Shown: positions 41,783-51,580 of the stretch, piece by piece
Numbering within the stretch: position 1 is the first letter of the stretch
How the letters are laid out: every line of letters starts with the position of its first letter
Assembly: GCF_965215655.1 (NCBI RefSeq)
Contig: NZ_OZ244111.1
Coordinates: 682,001 to 746,000 of the forward strand
From: Nioella sp965215655
GTDB taxonomy: Bacteria; Pseudomonadota; Alphaproteobacteria; Rhodobacterales; Rhodobacteraceae
Reading direction: 5' to 3'
DNA: 64,000 nt
Position numbers and translations under genes: made by a program
The notes under the pieces: model-generated
What the model was told of the DNA's origin: nothing
Seen by the model: the letters and a program-made list of their open reading frames with translations, nothing else
Databases searched by the model: none

Positions 41783-42700
41783 TTAGCGGCCGCGAATTCT
41801 GGGATCGAGCGCGTCGCGCAAGCCATCGCCGATATAGTTCACCGATAGAACGGTCAGCGAAATGGCGAGGCCCGGCCAGATCACCCGCTCTGGGTTCCTC
41901 TGCAGCCAGTCGGTGCCGTCGAACAGCAGCCGCCCCCATGTCGGAAAATCCGACGGGAAGCCCAGGCCCAGGAAGGACAGCGCGCTTTCGGTGATGATCG
42001 CGTTGGCAATGCCGAGCGTGGCCGAGACCATGATCGGCGACAGCACATTGGGCAGCACATGGCGGGTGATCATCCTGTAGGGCGGCGTTCCGATGGATCG
42101 GGCGGCCAGAACGAATTCGCGCTCCTTCAGGGCCAGCACATCGCCGCGCACGATCCGTGCGGTCTGCATCCAGCTGGTGATGCCGATGACGAAGACGATC
42201 AGGATGAAGATACCCTTCTCCGGCCCGAACTGCGCGCGCAGCGTGTCGCGGAAGAGCATGATGATGACCAAGAGCAGCGGCAGCAGCGGCAGCGCCAGAA
42301 ACAGATCGGTCAGGCGCATCAGGATGCCGTCGAGCCGTTTGAAATAGCCCGCCAGAACACCCACCAGCGTGCCCACGATCAGTGCCAGCAGCATTGCCGT
42401 CAGCCCTACCAGCAACGAGGTCTGTCCGCCCACCATGATCCGGGCCAACGTGTCGCGGCCCAACTGGTCGGTGCCCATGGGGTGGGCCCAGGACGGGCCC
42501 TGGCTGCGGGCGCGGATGTCGATATATTGCGCGTCCAGCGTCCAGAAGATCGGGCCCAGAAAGACGAAGATCAGCACGAAGATGAAGAAGGCCGCGCCGA
42601 TGAGCGCCCCTTTGTGGGTCTTGAACTGGTCCCACACATCCCACCACTGGTTGCGCGGCTTCTGGTAGGTTTCCGCTTCGAGTGTGGTCAGATCAGTCAT
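41783..42700 (-). CDS. Peptide-type ABC transporter permease (DppC/OppC)
   Basis: 305 aa inner-membrane permease. N-terminal helix GALIGAAFFIFVLIFVFLGP, HPMGTDQLGRDTLARIMVGG, then the permease EAA-type loop EREFVLAARSIGTPPYRMIT and ESALSFLGLGFPSDFPTWG, typical of DppC. Its start overlaps the DppB-like stop by 8 bp. Last gene of the minus-strand operon that begins at 47566. Confidence 0.92.
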   Translation of the reverse strand: MTDLTTLEAETYQKPRNQWWDVWDQFKTHKGALIGAAFFIFVLIFVFLGPIFWTLDAQYIDIRARSQGPSWAHPMGTDQLGRDTLARIMVGGQTSLLVGLTAMLLALIVGTLVGVLAGYFKRLDGILMRLTDLFLALPLLPLLLVIIMLFRDTLRAQFGPEKGIFILIVFVIGITSWMQTARIVRGDVLALKEREFVLAARSIGTPPYRMITRHVLPNVLSPIMVSATLGIANAIITESALSFLGLGFPSDFPTWGRLLFDGTDWLQRNPERVIWPGLAISLTVLSVNYIGDGLRDALDPRIRGR

Positions 42701-43703
42701 AGCGGATCCTCGGGTCAAGAATGCCGTAGAGCACGTCGGCAATCAGGTTGAAGAGCACGATAAGCACCGCGAAGATGAAGGTCAGCGTCTGCACCGTGGG
42801 AATGTCGCCCCCCTGGATGGCGCCGATCAGCAGGTGACCAAGACCGTTTACCTTGAACACCTGCTCGGTGATGATGGCGCCGCCAAAGACCTGCGGCACA
42901 CCAAGCGCAATCACAGTCACCACCGGGATCATCGAGTTGCGCAAGACGTGAACCATGACCACGACGCTTTCCGTGAGACCCTTGGCGCGGGCGGTGCGCA
43001 CGTAATCCTGGTTGAGGTTGTCGAGCATCGAGGCACGCATGAACCGGCTGATCTGACTGGTGATCTGCAGCGCAAGCACCATCACCGGCAGGATCATCTG
43101 CTTGAGCTGCACGACGAAGCTGTCCCAGTCCACCACCACATGGGTCGTGTCATAGACCGAGGGGAACCAGCCAAGCTGCACGGCAAAGATCACGATCACC
43201 AGAACGCCCGAGAAGAAGGGCGGTACCGAGAAGCCGACCATGGTGATGAAGGTACCGGCCTGGTCGAAGATCGAATACTGGCGATAGGCCGAATAGATGC
43301 CAATGGGCAGCGCGATCAGGATGCCGACCACGTAAGCGGTGCCGACAACCCACAGGGTCTGGGGCATGCGCTGCGCTATGATGTCGACCACCGGGCTGCG
43401 GGTCTGCCATGAGATCACGCGGGTACGGTCGCCATCGCCGATGGTCCAGCCGGTCCATTGTTCTATGAGGTTCAGAGGCTCGTTCACGAAGAACTGCTGC
43501 AGCCACAGGGCAAAGCGGATGTGGATGGGTTCATCGAGGCCGAGCGAGGCCCGGATCTCGGCCCGCACCTCTGGCGGGATGGTCAGCGGCAGGCTGGCCG
43601 TGGGATCGGACGGGGCCAGATCGAGGATCAGAAAGATGATCAGGCTTATGAACAGAAGCGTCGGGATTGCCATGAACAAGCGACGGATCGTGAAAGTCAG
43701 CAT
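42693..43703 (-). CDS. Peptide-type ABC transporter permease (DppB/OppB)
   Basis: 336 aa permease with six helices. MLTFTIRRLFMAIPTLLFIS at the N-terminus, then a long periplasmic insert (residues about 35-120), the EAA loop MRASMLDNLNQDYVRTARAK GLTE, and FGGAIITEQVFKVNGLGHLL. Forms a heterodimer with the 41783 permease. A stem-loop (43753-43776) lies between the binding protein and this gene. Confidence 0.92.
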   Translation of the reverse strand: MLTFTIRRLFMAIPTLLFISLIIFLILDLAPSDPTASLPLTIPPEVRAEIRASLGLDEPIHIRFALWLQQFFVNEPLNLIEQWTGWTIGDGDRTRVISWQTRSPVVDIIAQRMPQTLWVVGTAYVVGILIALPIGIYSAYRQYSIFDQAGTFITMVGFSVPPFFSGVLVIVIFAVQLGWFPSVYDTTHVVVDWDSFVVQLKQMILPVMVLALQITSQISRFMRASMLDNLNQDYVRTARAKGLTESVVVMVHVLRNSMIPVVTVIALGVPQVFGGAIITEQVFKVNGLGHLLIGAIQGGDIPTVQTLTFIFAVLIVLFNLIADVLYGILDPRIRYD

Positions 43704-43752
43704 GGGCGGGCGCCTCGGTTCAGAAGTCTGTACTGTGTGGGGTCTGAGATGG

Positions 43753-43776
43753 GCCGCACCCCCAGAGGGATGCGGC
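43753..43776 (-). other. Intercistronic stem-loop after the binding-protein gene
   Basis: GCCGCACCCCC (43753-43763) pairs with GGGATGCGGC (43767-43776), with one bulge. Such hairpins often stabilise the abundant binding-protein mRNA and lower permease expression. Confidence 0.45.
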
Positions 43777-43795
43777 TGCGGTTTTCAGATCGAGA

Positions 43796-45505
43796 TCACT
43801 CGTCGATGCGATACCATTCTGCGATGTTCCACAGTTCGGAGTCCCAGTCGGACATGCGCACACCGCCGAGCGAGTTCGCATGGGCCGATACGCCACCACG
43901 GTGGATCAGCGGGATGATCGAGTAGGACTGCATCAGCATGTCGTTCATCTCGCGGGCCAGGCGGCCACGCTCTTCGAGCGGTGCGGTCTGGCTCATCTCG
44001 GTGACGAGGGCGTCATACTCTTCCGAGCAGAAGCGCTGGATGTTGGAGCCCTGCCACTGGGTGTCCGGGCCCGGGATCTCGTTACAACGCCAGTTGGCCA
44101 TGTAGGCTTCGGGGTCCACACCAGCGAAGTTGTTGGTGTACATCTCGATGTCTGCATAGAACTTCTGGTAGGTGTCGGGCGAAGCCGGGTCACCGCCGAA
44201 GAACACGGACGCGTCGATGTTGCGAAGCTCGGTGTCGATGCCGATCTCGGCCCACCACTGCTTGATCAGCGCCTGGGTGTCCTGACGGACGGCGTTGGTC
44301 GAGGTCTGGTAGAGAACGCGAAGCGGCGTGCCTTCGTACTCGCGGATGCCGTCACCATCAGTGTCGACGATGCCCGCTTCATCGAGCAGCGCGTTGGCGC
44401 CGGCGATGTCCTGGGTCAGACAACCGTCATTGGCGGTGGAGGCATAGAGCGCCGGTGCGGGCAGCACGTTACAGGTGGGCTGGCCGCCTGCACCATAGCC
44501 GATTTCAACCAGCAGCGCGCGGTCGATGGCCATGGACATGGCCTGACCGATGATCGGGTTGGTCAGGAACGGGTGCGGTCCGCCTTCTGCGGTCGAGCGT
44601 GCGTCGCCAAGGGCCGGATCGGGGTTGAACTGGTTGAGGTGCAGACGCTCAACCGAGGTACCGAACGCGGTCACGACGGTGCCGATGCCGTTGGCTTCCA
44701 TCTCGGCCAGAAGGGTCGGGTCGATCTGGAGGTTCCAGGCATAGTCAAACTCACCGGTTTCCAGAACCGAGCGGGCCGCAGACGCAGCGTCGCCGCCACC
44801 TTTGAACACCACGCGGGCGAAGGCCGGCTGGTCGGGGTTACGGTAGTGCTCGTTCGCGACGAAGGTGATCACGTCGTTCGGGCGGAATTCTTCCACGACG
44901 AACGGGCCGGTGCCGATCGGGCCAAAGTTGGCCTCGGTGCACTCGGGCGCGGCTGCGCCAAGGCAGTCAGCGAACTGGGCGGCCTGAATGATCGGGCTCT
45001 CGGAGCCGACGAAGGCAGTGTAGGGGAAGGGCTTGGGCGCTGCAAAGTTCACGCGAACGGTGCGGTCGTCCAGGGCTTCCACGCTTTCCACGCCGTCGAA
45101 GTAGCTGGCCTGCGCACAGCCGCCTTCGGGGTGGGTACAGTATTCCCAGGTGAACACGGCGTCATTCGCGGTCACGGGCGTACCGTCGGACCACAGCAGG
45201 CCTTCGCGCAGGGTCCAGGTGATCGAAGTCAGATCCTCGGCCACGCCACCGTTTTCAACGGTCGGGATGTCTTCGGCCATGAACGGCACAAGGTTGCCGT
45301 CGCTGTCAAAGCGCGCCATGGATTCCAGCACCAGCGAGGCGGATTCCACCTCTTTCGTGCCGCCCGAGAGATACGGGTTCAGCGTCGAAGGCGCCTGCCA
45401 GTAGATGATGTTGAGCTGGCCATCTGAGCCACGCTCGGCCATCGCGGCCATCGGGGCGAGGGCGAAAGCCGCCGCAGCCCCTAGCATGAGATGTCTTAAC
45501 TTCAT
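43796..45505 (-). CDS. ABC transporter substrate-binding protein, family 5
   Basis: 569 aa periplasmic solute-binding protein of the OppA/DppA type. AAGGAGAG precedes the ATG; signal peptide LMLGAAAAFALAPMAAMA. LNIIYWQAPSTLNPYLSGG near the N-terminus, ITWTLREGLLWSDGTPVTA (SBP_bac_5 signature) and ending DSELWNIAEWYRIDE. Substrate likely a peptide or N-acyl amino compound, judging by the divergent hydrolases. Confidence 0.92.
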   Translation of the reverse strand: MKLRHLMLGAAAAFALAPMAAMAERGSDGQLNIIYWQAPSTLNPYLSGGTKEVESASLVLESMARFDSDGNLVPFMAEDIPTVENGGVAEDLTSITWTLREGLLWSDGTPVTANDAVFTWEYCTHPEGGCAQASYFDGVESVEALDDRTVRVNFAAPKPFPYTAFVGSESPIIQAAQFADCLGAAAPECTEANFGPIGTGPFVVEEFRPNDVITFVANEHYRNPDQPAFARVVFKGGGDAASAARSVLETGEFDYAWNLQIDPTLLAEMEANGIGTVVTAFGTSVERLHLNQFNPDPALGDARSTAEGGPHPFLTNPIIGQAMSMAIDRALLVEIGYGAGGQPTCNVLPAPALYASTANDGCLTQDIAGANALLDEAGIVDTDGDGIREYEGTPLRVLYQTSTNAVRQDTQALIKQWWAEIGIDTELRNIDASVFFGGDPASPDTYQKFYADIEMYTNNFAGVDPEAYMANWRCNEIPGPDTQWQGSNIQRFCSEEYDALVTEMSQTAPLEERGRLAREMNDMLMQSYSIIPLIHRGGVSAHANSLGGVRMSDWDSELWNIAEWYRIDE

Positions 45506-45573
45506 GTTGTCTCTCTCCTTGTTGGTCTCTTGAGCTCTTGTGACCTCATGGGTGTCGCCGTTATTCAGCGATC

Positions 45574-46566
45574 TCATTGGTTATACAGGTGGCAGGCAAC
45601 GAAGCGGCCCGGTTCGATCTCTCGGAACTCGGGGTCTTCCTGCTTGCAGATATCCATGACCTTCGGGCAGCGGGTGCAGAAGTTGCAGCCCTGCGGCGGG
45701 TTCGACGGGCTTGGCACGTCGCCTTGCAAAATGATGCGGTTGGCGGAGTCATGCGCCGCCGGGTCGGGTTCGGGGACCGCTGACAGAAGCGCGACCGTGT
45801 AAGGGTGCTTGGGATCGTTATAGAGCCCTTCGCGCGGCGCAAGTTCCACCACCTTCCCCAGATACATCACCGCCACCCTGTCCGCGATATGGCGGACCAT
45901 GGAAAGATCGTGGCTGATGAAGAGGTAGGTCAGGCCAAGTTCGGATTGCAGGTCTTCCAGCAGGTTCACCACCTGCGCCTGGATCGACACGTCAAGCGCT
46001 GCAATCGGCTCGTCGCAGACGATGAATTTGGGGTTCAGCGCCAGGGCGCGGGCGATCCCGATGCGCTGACGCTGGCCGCCGGAAAACTCATGCGGGTAGC
46101 GGTTGGCGAAATCGCGGTTCAGACCCACGGCATCCATCAGCTCATAGATGCGCTCCAGCCGTTCGGCTTTGGACTTGTTGGTATGCTCGCGCAGCGGCTC
46201 GCCGATGATATCGGCCACCGACATGCGCGGGTTAAGGCTGGCCTGAGGATCCTGAAAGACCATCTGCATGACCGGACGCATCTTGCGCAGCCCGCTTTGC
46301 GATGTGGTCGAGATATCGGTGCCATCGACCTCGATTGTACCGGCTGTCGGATCGTAAAGCCGCAGCACCGCGCGCCCGCAGGTGGATTTGCCACAGCCGG
46401 ATTCCCCCACGAGGCCAAGCGTCTCGCCCTCGTAGATGTCAAAGCTGACGTCATCCACCGCCTTCACGTCGCCCGTGTGGCGGCGCAGCAGACCGGTATG
46501 GATGGGGAAATACATCTTCAGCCCGTTGACCGAGACGAGTTTCTTGCGCTGAGCCGTATCAAACAT
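45574..46566 (-). CDS. Peptide ABC transporter ATP-binding protein (DppF/OppF)
   Basis: 330 aa ATPase. Walker A GLVGESGCGKSTCGRA, signature FSGGQRQRIGIARAL, Walker B FIVCDEPIAALDVS, H-loop FISHDLSMVRH. The C-terminal oligopeptide-type extension has CNFCTRCPKVMDICKQEDPE, cysteines proposed to bind a [4Fe-4S] cluster in such ATPases. Overlaps the previous ATPase by 8 bp. Confidence 0.93.
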   Translation of the reverse strand: MFDTAQRKKLVSVNGLKMYFPIHTGLLRRHTGDVKAVDDVSFDIYEGETLGLVGESGCGKSTCGRAVLRLYDPTAGTIEVDGTDISTTSQSGLRKMRPVMQMVFQDPQASLNPRMSVADIIGEPLREHTNKSKAERLERIYELMDAVGLNRDFANRYPHEFSGGQRQRIGIARALALNPKFIVCDEPIAALDVSIQAQVVNLLEDLQSELGLTYLFISHDLSMVRHIADRVAVMYLGKVVELAPREGLYNDPKHPYTVALLSAVPEPDPAAHDSANRIILQGDVPSPSNPPQGCNFCTRCPKVMDICKQEDPEFREIEPGRFVACHLYNQ

Positions 46567-47566
46567 CGCGTGCGCCTCCGGTCTCGGGGTCCCAGAAACA
46601 GGCCACGTCATGTACAGGGCCAACCGGGTAGCGCGAAGGGTTCTCCCGCGCACAGCGGTCAAACGCCTTGTCGCAGCGGTCGCGGAACGGGCAGGCCGTG
46701 GGGTGGGCGCGCAGGATCGGGGGCTGACCTTCGATCACCTCCAGCCGCTCGGCCCGTACACCACGTACATGCGGCACGGTTTCCAGCAGGGCGCGGGTGT
46801 AAGGGTGCTTGGGGTTGGCGAAAAGTTCGCGCACGGGTGCATGTTCCACCACCTGCCCTCCATACATGACCAGCACCCGGTCCGCGATGCCGGCAATGAC
46901 GCCGAGGTCATGGGTGATCCAGACCACGGCCATGCCAAGCTTGTCGCGCAGGTCCTTCATCAGTTCGAGTATCTGCGCCTGGATGGTCACGTCGAGTGCG
47001 GTCGTCGGTTCGTCCGCGATCAGCACCTTGGGGTCGCAGGCCAGCGCGATGGCAATCATCACCCGTTGACGCATGCCGCCGGAAAACTGGTGCGGATAAT
47101 CCTTCAGCCGTCGTTCCGCATCCGGGATGCCGACCAGTTCCAGCAGTTCCTTGGCCCGCACCCGCGCCTTGGCCTTGGACATGCCCATATGCTTGCGCAG
47201 CGGTTCCATCAGCTGGAAGCCGACGTTGAACACGGGGTTCAGCGAGGTCATCGGGTCCTGAAAGACAAACCCGATCCGGGCACCACGAACGGCGCGCAGT
47301 TGGTCGTCGGTCGCGGTCAGCAGATCCTGACCTTCAAACATGACGCCCGCACCGGTCACCACCGCCGGAGGCGCCGGAACCAGCCCGATAAGGGACATCA
47401 TTGTCACGGATTTTCCAGAACCGCTTTCCCCGACAACGCCCAGAAGCTCCCCTGCCTTCAGGCTGAAGCTGACATTGTTCACAGCGTGGACTTCCCCACG
47501 CCGGGTTTTGAATACGGTCTTGAGGTCCTTGACATCAAGGACGGAGGGCTGTGCCCCATCAAGCAT
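46559..47566 (-). CDS. Peptide ABC transporter ATP-binding protein (DppD/OppD)
   Basis: 335 aa from ATG 47566; a GTG at 47569 is possible. GAGGAG lies upstream. Walker A LGVVGESGSGKSVTM, signature FSGGMRQRVMIAIALA, Walker B VLIADEPTTALDVT, H-loop WITHDLGVIAG, and a CPFRDRCDKAFDRCARENP C-terminal Cys block. It is first of an operon ordered ATPase, ATPase, binding protein, permease, permease; ATPases first is less usual. Confidence 0.93.
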   Translation of the reverse strand: MLDGAQPSVLDVKDLKTVFKTRRGEVHAVNNVSFSLKAGELLGVVGESGSGKSVTMMSLIGLVPAPPAVVTGAGVMFEGQDLLTATDDQLRAVRGARIGFVFQDPMTSLNPVFNVGFQLMEPLRKHMGMSKAKARVRAKELLELVGIPDAERRLKDYPHQFSGGMRQRVMIAIALACDPKVLIADEPTTALDVTIQAQILELMKDLRDKLGMAVVWITHDLGVIAGIADRVLVMYGGQVVEHAPVRELFANPKHPYTRALLETVPHVRGVRAERLEVIEGQPPILRAHPTACPFRDRCDKAFDRCARENPSRYPVGPVHDVACFWDPETGGARDV

Positions 47567-47788
47567 CACCAGACGCTCCTCACCGGTTGGACATCGCCCC
47601 GCCTCTGCCGGGCGGGTGCGTTCATTCCCGTCACGGTATCAGGAATTTCCCCCCTCGCAAGCGCTTTGAGGATGACCTTGGGTTCGGTTTTGACCATTCG
47701 GGCAAAATTTGAGCATTTGTCGAGGGTGGGCTTGACGGGCTGGCAGGGTAGGAAGAGGCTCGGGCGGGAAGCACAAAGGAACCTGCCC

Positions 47789-48952
47789 ATGCCCGCCGAG
47801 ATGAACTCCCGCGACCTTCTCGAAAAGCTCGTTTCATTTCCGACAGTTAGCCGCGACAGCAACCTAGACCTGATTGATTGGGCAGAGACCTGGCTGACCG
47901 GGCTCGGGGCACGCTGTTTCCGCGACTACAATGAGGATCGGACCAAGGCGAGCCTCTATGCGCATATCGGTCCTGACATCGAGGGTGGCGTCATTCTGTC
48001 GGGTCATACCGACGTTGTGCCGGTGGACGGTCAGAACTGGTCAACCGATCCGTTCACTGTTGTCGAGAAGGACGGAAAGCTCTTCGGGCGCGGTTGTTGC
48101 GACATGAAGGGCTTCGATGCGCTGGCCATGGCGGCGATGGCGAAGGCGTCGAAGCTGTCGCTGAAAAAGCCGCTGCAAATCTGCCTCTCCCGCGATGAGG
48201 AAATCGGCTGTACAGGCGCGCCACCCATGATCCGGCACATGCAGGGCACCCTGCCGAAAGCACAATTGGCGATCATCGGGGAACCCACGATGATGCAGGT
48301 CGTGACCGGCCATAAGGGGGGAATCGGTTACGACACCCATCTGCGCGGGTTCGAGGTGCACAGTTCCATGATCGACGATGGCGTCTCCGCGATCATGGAG
48401 GGCGCCAAGCTGATCGACTGGGCCAATAAGATGAATGACGAGAATCGGGCGAAGGTGCCCCAGGGCGCCGACGCGCTGTTCGAGCCGCCCTTCACCACGC
48501 TGCATGTGGGTATGATCGAGGGTGGGACCGCGCATAACATCACCGCCAAGGATTGCCGCTTCGTCATGTCCTTCCGCTGCGTGCCGGGGGAATCGATGGA
48601 CGAATGGGGCGCGCGCTACGAAGCGGAGGTGCGGGCGCTGGAGGCGAAGATGCAGAAAGTGCACCCGTCATGCTTTATCCAGATTGACCGCCGTTGGGAC
48701 GTGCCGGGACTGAAGCCCGAAGAAAACGGCGCGGCGGAGGAGCTTGTCCGCCGCCTGACCGGCGACAACGCCACCCATGTGGTCAGCTACGGCACCGAAG
48801 CCGGGCAGTTCCAGCACGGCGGCTATTCCGCCGTGGTCTGTGGCCCCGGTAACATCGCGCAGGCGCATCAGCCGAATGAATTCATCACCGTTGAACAATT
48901 CGAGGCCGGGGAACGCTTCATGGACCGGTTGCTGGAGACGCTCTGCCAATGA
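47789..48952 (+). CDS. argE: ArgE/DapE-type acetylornithine deacetylase
   Basis: M20 metallo-deacetylase, 387 aa. AAGGA is 8 bp before ATG 47789. LSGHTDVVPVDGQNW (metal His73 and Asp75), GRGCCDMKGFDALAM, SRDEEIGCTGAPPM (catalytic Glu pair), HVGMIEGGTAHN and a C-terminal YGTEAGQFQHGG. Context (divergent from the peptide importer and ahead of an oxidase and three M20D genes) suggests N-acyl amino-acid catabolism rather than arginine synthesis. Confidence 0.85.
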   Translation: MPAEMNSRDLLEKLVSFPTVSRDSNLDLIDWAETWLTGLGARCFRDYNEDRTKASLYAHIGPDIEGGVILSGHTDVVPVDGQNWSTDPFTVVEKDGKLFGRGCCDMKGFDALAMAAMAKASKLSLKKPLQICLSRDEEIGCTGAPPMIRHMQGTLPKAQLAIIGEPTMMQVVTGHKGGIGYDTHLRGFEVHSSMIDDGVSAIMEGAKLIDWANKMNDENRAKVPQGADALFEPPFTTLHVGMIEGGTAHNITAKDCRFVMSFRCVPGESMDEWGARYEAEVRALEAKMQKVHPSCFIQIDRRWDVPGLKPEENGAAEELVRRLTGDNATHVVSYGTEAGQFQHGGYSAVVCGPGNIAQAHQPNEFITVEQFEAGERFMDRLLETLCQ

Positions 48953-50295
48953 CGGTCTTCCCGCTTGGCCTGCACCGGCCCGTGGAACATGCAGGACCGC
49001 CGCCGGATTCGGCGGATATCGTTGTCATCGGTGGTGGCGTCATCGGGGTGATGACGGCCTATTACCTTGCTGAGAAGGGGCTCAGACCGGTCGTTCTGGA
49101 AAAAGGCCGGGTCGCGGCGGAACAGAGCAGCCGCAACTGGGGGTGGGTCCGCCAGCAGGGGCGCGACCCTGCGGAACTGCCGATCATGATGGAGGCGAAC
49201 CGGCTCTGGAAGGAACTGGCAACCGAGGTTGGTGAGGATCTGGGCCTGAAGCAATGCGGGCTGACCTATCTCGCCAAGAGTGAGACCGAGATGGCGGGCT
49301 TTCAGGGTTGGCTCGACGATGTGGCAGGGTCGGGCGTGGACAGCCGCTTGCTGAGCGCGCGTGAGACCGCCGATCTGCTTCCCGGCGGCAGCACGCCCTG
49401 GGCCGGTGCCTTGCATACGCCGAGCGACATGAAGGCCGAGCCCTGGATCGCCGTTCCTGCGCTGGCGCGCGCGGCCGTGCGCAAGGGCGCGGTGATCGTG
49501 GAAAACTGCGCCGCGCGACTGGTGGATGTCGCAGGCGGCAAGGTTGCGGGCGTTATCACCGAACAGGGCCGCATCCGCGCGCCCGAGGTGGTGGTCGCGG
49601 GGGGCGCGTGGTCATCGCTGCTGCTGCGCCAGCATGGCATCCGCATCCCGCAACTGTCGGTCAAGGCCACGGTCGTGGCGACAAAGGCGCTGCCGGATGT
49701 GCATGGCGGTGGTGCGACGGGGCAGAGCCTTGCTTTCCGCAGGCGCGATGATGGCGGCTACACGCTGGCCAATGGCGGCTTTCACGAGATTTTCCTGGGT
49801 TGGGATGCGTTCCGCCATGTGCCGAAATACCTGCCACAACTGCGCCGCGATCCGTGGGGGCGGGTGTATCATCCGGTGTCGCCACGCGGCTATCCCGACG
49901 GCTGGACCACCCCGCGCGTCTGGCGCGATGTGGACGAAACCCCGTTCGAACGGATGCGCGTTCTGAACCCCGCGCCCCATGGCAAGACGGTCGCGCGCCT
50001 GTTGCGCGGCTTTGAACAGGAGTTTCCAGCGCTTGGCCGGGTCGAGGGCGCGCTGGCCTGGGCGGGCATGATCGACACGATGCCCGATATCGTGCCCGTG
50101 GTGGACCGTGCCGCCAGTTTGCCTGGCCTGTCCATTTGCACGGGCATGTGCGGACATGGCTTCGGGATCGGGCCGGGATTTGGGCGGGTGATGGCCTCGA
50201 TGATCGCCGGGGAAGACGTGGGCCACGACCTGTCCCGCTTCCGCCTGGATCGCTTCTCGGATGGGTCGCGGATCGAACTTGGCCCGGACATCTGA
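48949..50295 (+). CDS. FAD-dependent amino-acid oxidoreductase (DadA/DAO fold)
   Basis: 448 aa. Dinucleotide motif DIVVIGGGVIGVMTAYYLAE at residues 24-43, VVLEKGRVAAEQSSRNWGWVRQQ (substrate/FAD region) and GMCGHGFGIGPGFGRVMASM at the C-terminus. ATG overlaps the argE stop by 4 bp, so translation is coupled. Probably oxidises an amino acid or amine freed by the neighbouring amidohydrolases (inference). Confidence 0.85.
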   Translation: MTVFPLGLHRPVEHAGPPPDSADIVVIGGGVIGVMTAYYLAEKGLRPVVLEKGRVAAEQSSRNWGWVRQQGRDPAELPIMMEANRLWKELATEVGEDLGLKQCGLTYLAKSETEMAGFQGWLDDVAGSGVDSRLLSARETADLLPGGSTPWAGALHTPSDMKAEPWIAVPALARAAVRKGAVIVENCAARLVDVAGGKVAGVITEQGRIRAPEVVVAGGAWSSLLLRQHGIRIPQLSVKATVVATKALPDVHGGGATGQSLAFRRRDDGGYTLANGGFHEIFLGWDAFRHVPKYLPQLRRDPWGRVYHPVSPRGYPDGWTTPRVWRDVDETPFERMRVLNPAPHGKTVARLLRGFEQEFPALGRVEGALAWAGMIDTMPDIVPVVDRAASLPGLSICTGMCGHGFGIGPGFGRVMASMIAGEDVGHDLSRFRLDRFSDGSRIELGPDI

Positions 50296-50396
50296 CGCGA
50301 CGTGCCGTCAGTTTGGCGGTCTGCCCCCTTGCCGGGATTTGAACAATCGGTCAGGTTTCGCCTGACCCCTTCATTGCTTTGGTAAGGAATCTGCGA

Positions 50397-51566
50397 ATGC
50401 CCGTGAAGAATCGTCTTGCCGAATTGCTGCCCGAGATCACCGAGTGGCGCCGCGACCTGCATGAGAACCCCGAGATTCTCTACGACCTGCCGCGCACCAC
50501 GGCGCTGGTCGAGGAAAAGCTGAAAGCATTCGGTTGCGACGAGGTTGTTCCGGGCGTGGGCCGGTCCGGGGTGATCGGCGTCATCAAGGGCAAGTCGGAT
50601 ACCAAGGGCCGCGTGATTGGGCTGCGCGCTGACATGGACGCGCTGCCGATGGATGAAAAGACCGGGCTGCCCTATACTTCCAAAACGCCCGGAAAGATGC
50701 ATGCCTGCGGCCATGACGGGCATACGGCGATGCTGCTTGGGGCCGCGAAATACCTCGCTGAGACGCGGAATTTCGATGGCACCGTGGTGCTGATCTTCCA
50801 GCCCGCCGAGGAAGGCGGGGCCGGCGGAAAGGCCATGGTGGACGACGGCATGATGGAACGGTGGGGCATTCAGGAAGTTTACGGGATGCACAACGAACCG
50901 GGCCTGCCTGTGGGCGAGTTCGGCGTCAGCCCCGGCCCGATCATGGCCGCCGCCGACGAGATCGAGATCGTGATCCGGGGCCGGGGCGGCCATGCCGCGC
51001 AGCCCCATAACGTGATCGACCCGGTTCCCGCCGCCTGCGCCACCGTAATGGCGCTGCAAACCGTGGCCAGCCGCAACGTGGACCCGATCAAGTCCGTCGT
51101 GGTGTCGATCTGCGTGATGGCCACCGAAAGCGCGGCAACCAACGTCATCGACGACACGGTGCGGCTGGCGGGCACGATCCGCACGCTCGATGAAGAGGTG
51201 CGCGATATGGCCGAGGTGCGCATCATCGAGATCGTGAACGCCACCGCCGCCGCCTATGGCTGCACCGCTGAAATTCACTATGAACGCGGCTACCCTGTGA
51301 CCGTGAACCACGAGGAAAACGCCGAGATTGCCGCTGAGGTTGCCCGCGCCGTGGCAGGCGAAACCCGCGTCCGCTATGGCCGTCCGCCGCGCATGGGGGC
51401 CGAGGATTTCAGCTACATGCTGCGCGCCCGGCCCGGGGCCTTCATCAATATCGGCAATGGCGATACCAAGAAGGTTCACCACCCCGAGTACAATTTCAAC
51501 GACGAGGCGATCCCTTACGGATGCAGCTTCTTCGCCGAAATCGTCGAACGACGAATGCCCGCCTAA
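50397..51566 (+). CDS. M20D amidohydrolase (hippurate-hydrolase type), copy A
   Basis: 389 aa Zn/Mn amidohydrolase. ATG 50397. VIGLRADMDALPM, MHACGHDGHTAM with metal Cys104 and His106, FQPAEEGGAGGKAM with catalytic Glu138/139, GMHNEPGLPVGEF (His165) and HHPEYNFNDEAIPYG. Same start MPVKNR and central residues as copies B and C; likely splits N-acyl amino acids. No signal peptide. Confidence 0.92.
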   Translation: MPVKNRLAELLPEITEWRRDLHENPEILYDLPRTTALVEEKLKAFGCDEVVPGVGRSGVIGVIKGKSDTKGRVIGLRADMDALPMDEKTGLPYTSKTPGKMHACGHDGHTAMLLGAAKYLAETRNFDGTVVLIFQPAEEGGAGGKAMVDDGMMERWGIQEVYGMHNEPGLPVGEFGVSPGPIMAAADEIEIVIRGRGGHAAQPHNVIDPVPAACATVMALQTVASRNVDPIKSVVVSICVMATESAATNVIDDTVRLAGTIRTLDEEVRDMAEVRIIEIVNATAAAYGCTAEIHYERGYPVTVNHEENAEIAAEVARAVAGETRVRYGRPPRMGAEDFSYMLRARPGAFINIGNGDTKKVHHPEYNFNDEAIPYGCSFFAEIVERRMPA

Positions 51567-51580
51567 CAGGAGATCGCGCC

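Noticed and set aside
46610..48952. 780-codon frame ending with ArgE
   Set aside because: The first half is antisense to the importer ATPase gene; a proper RBS and the family start are at 47789.
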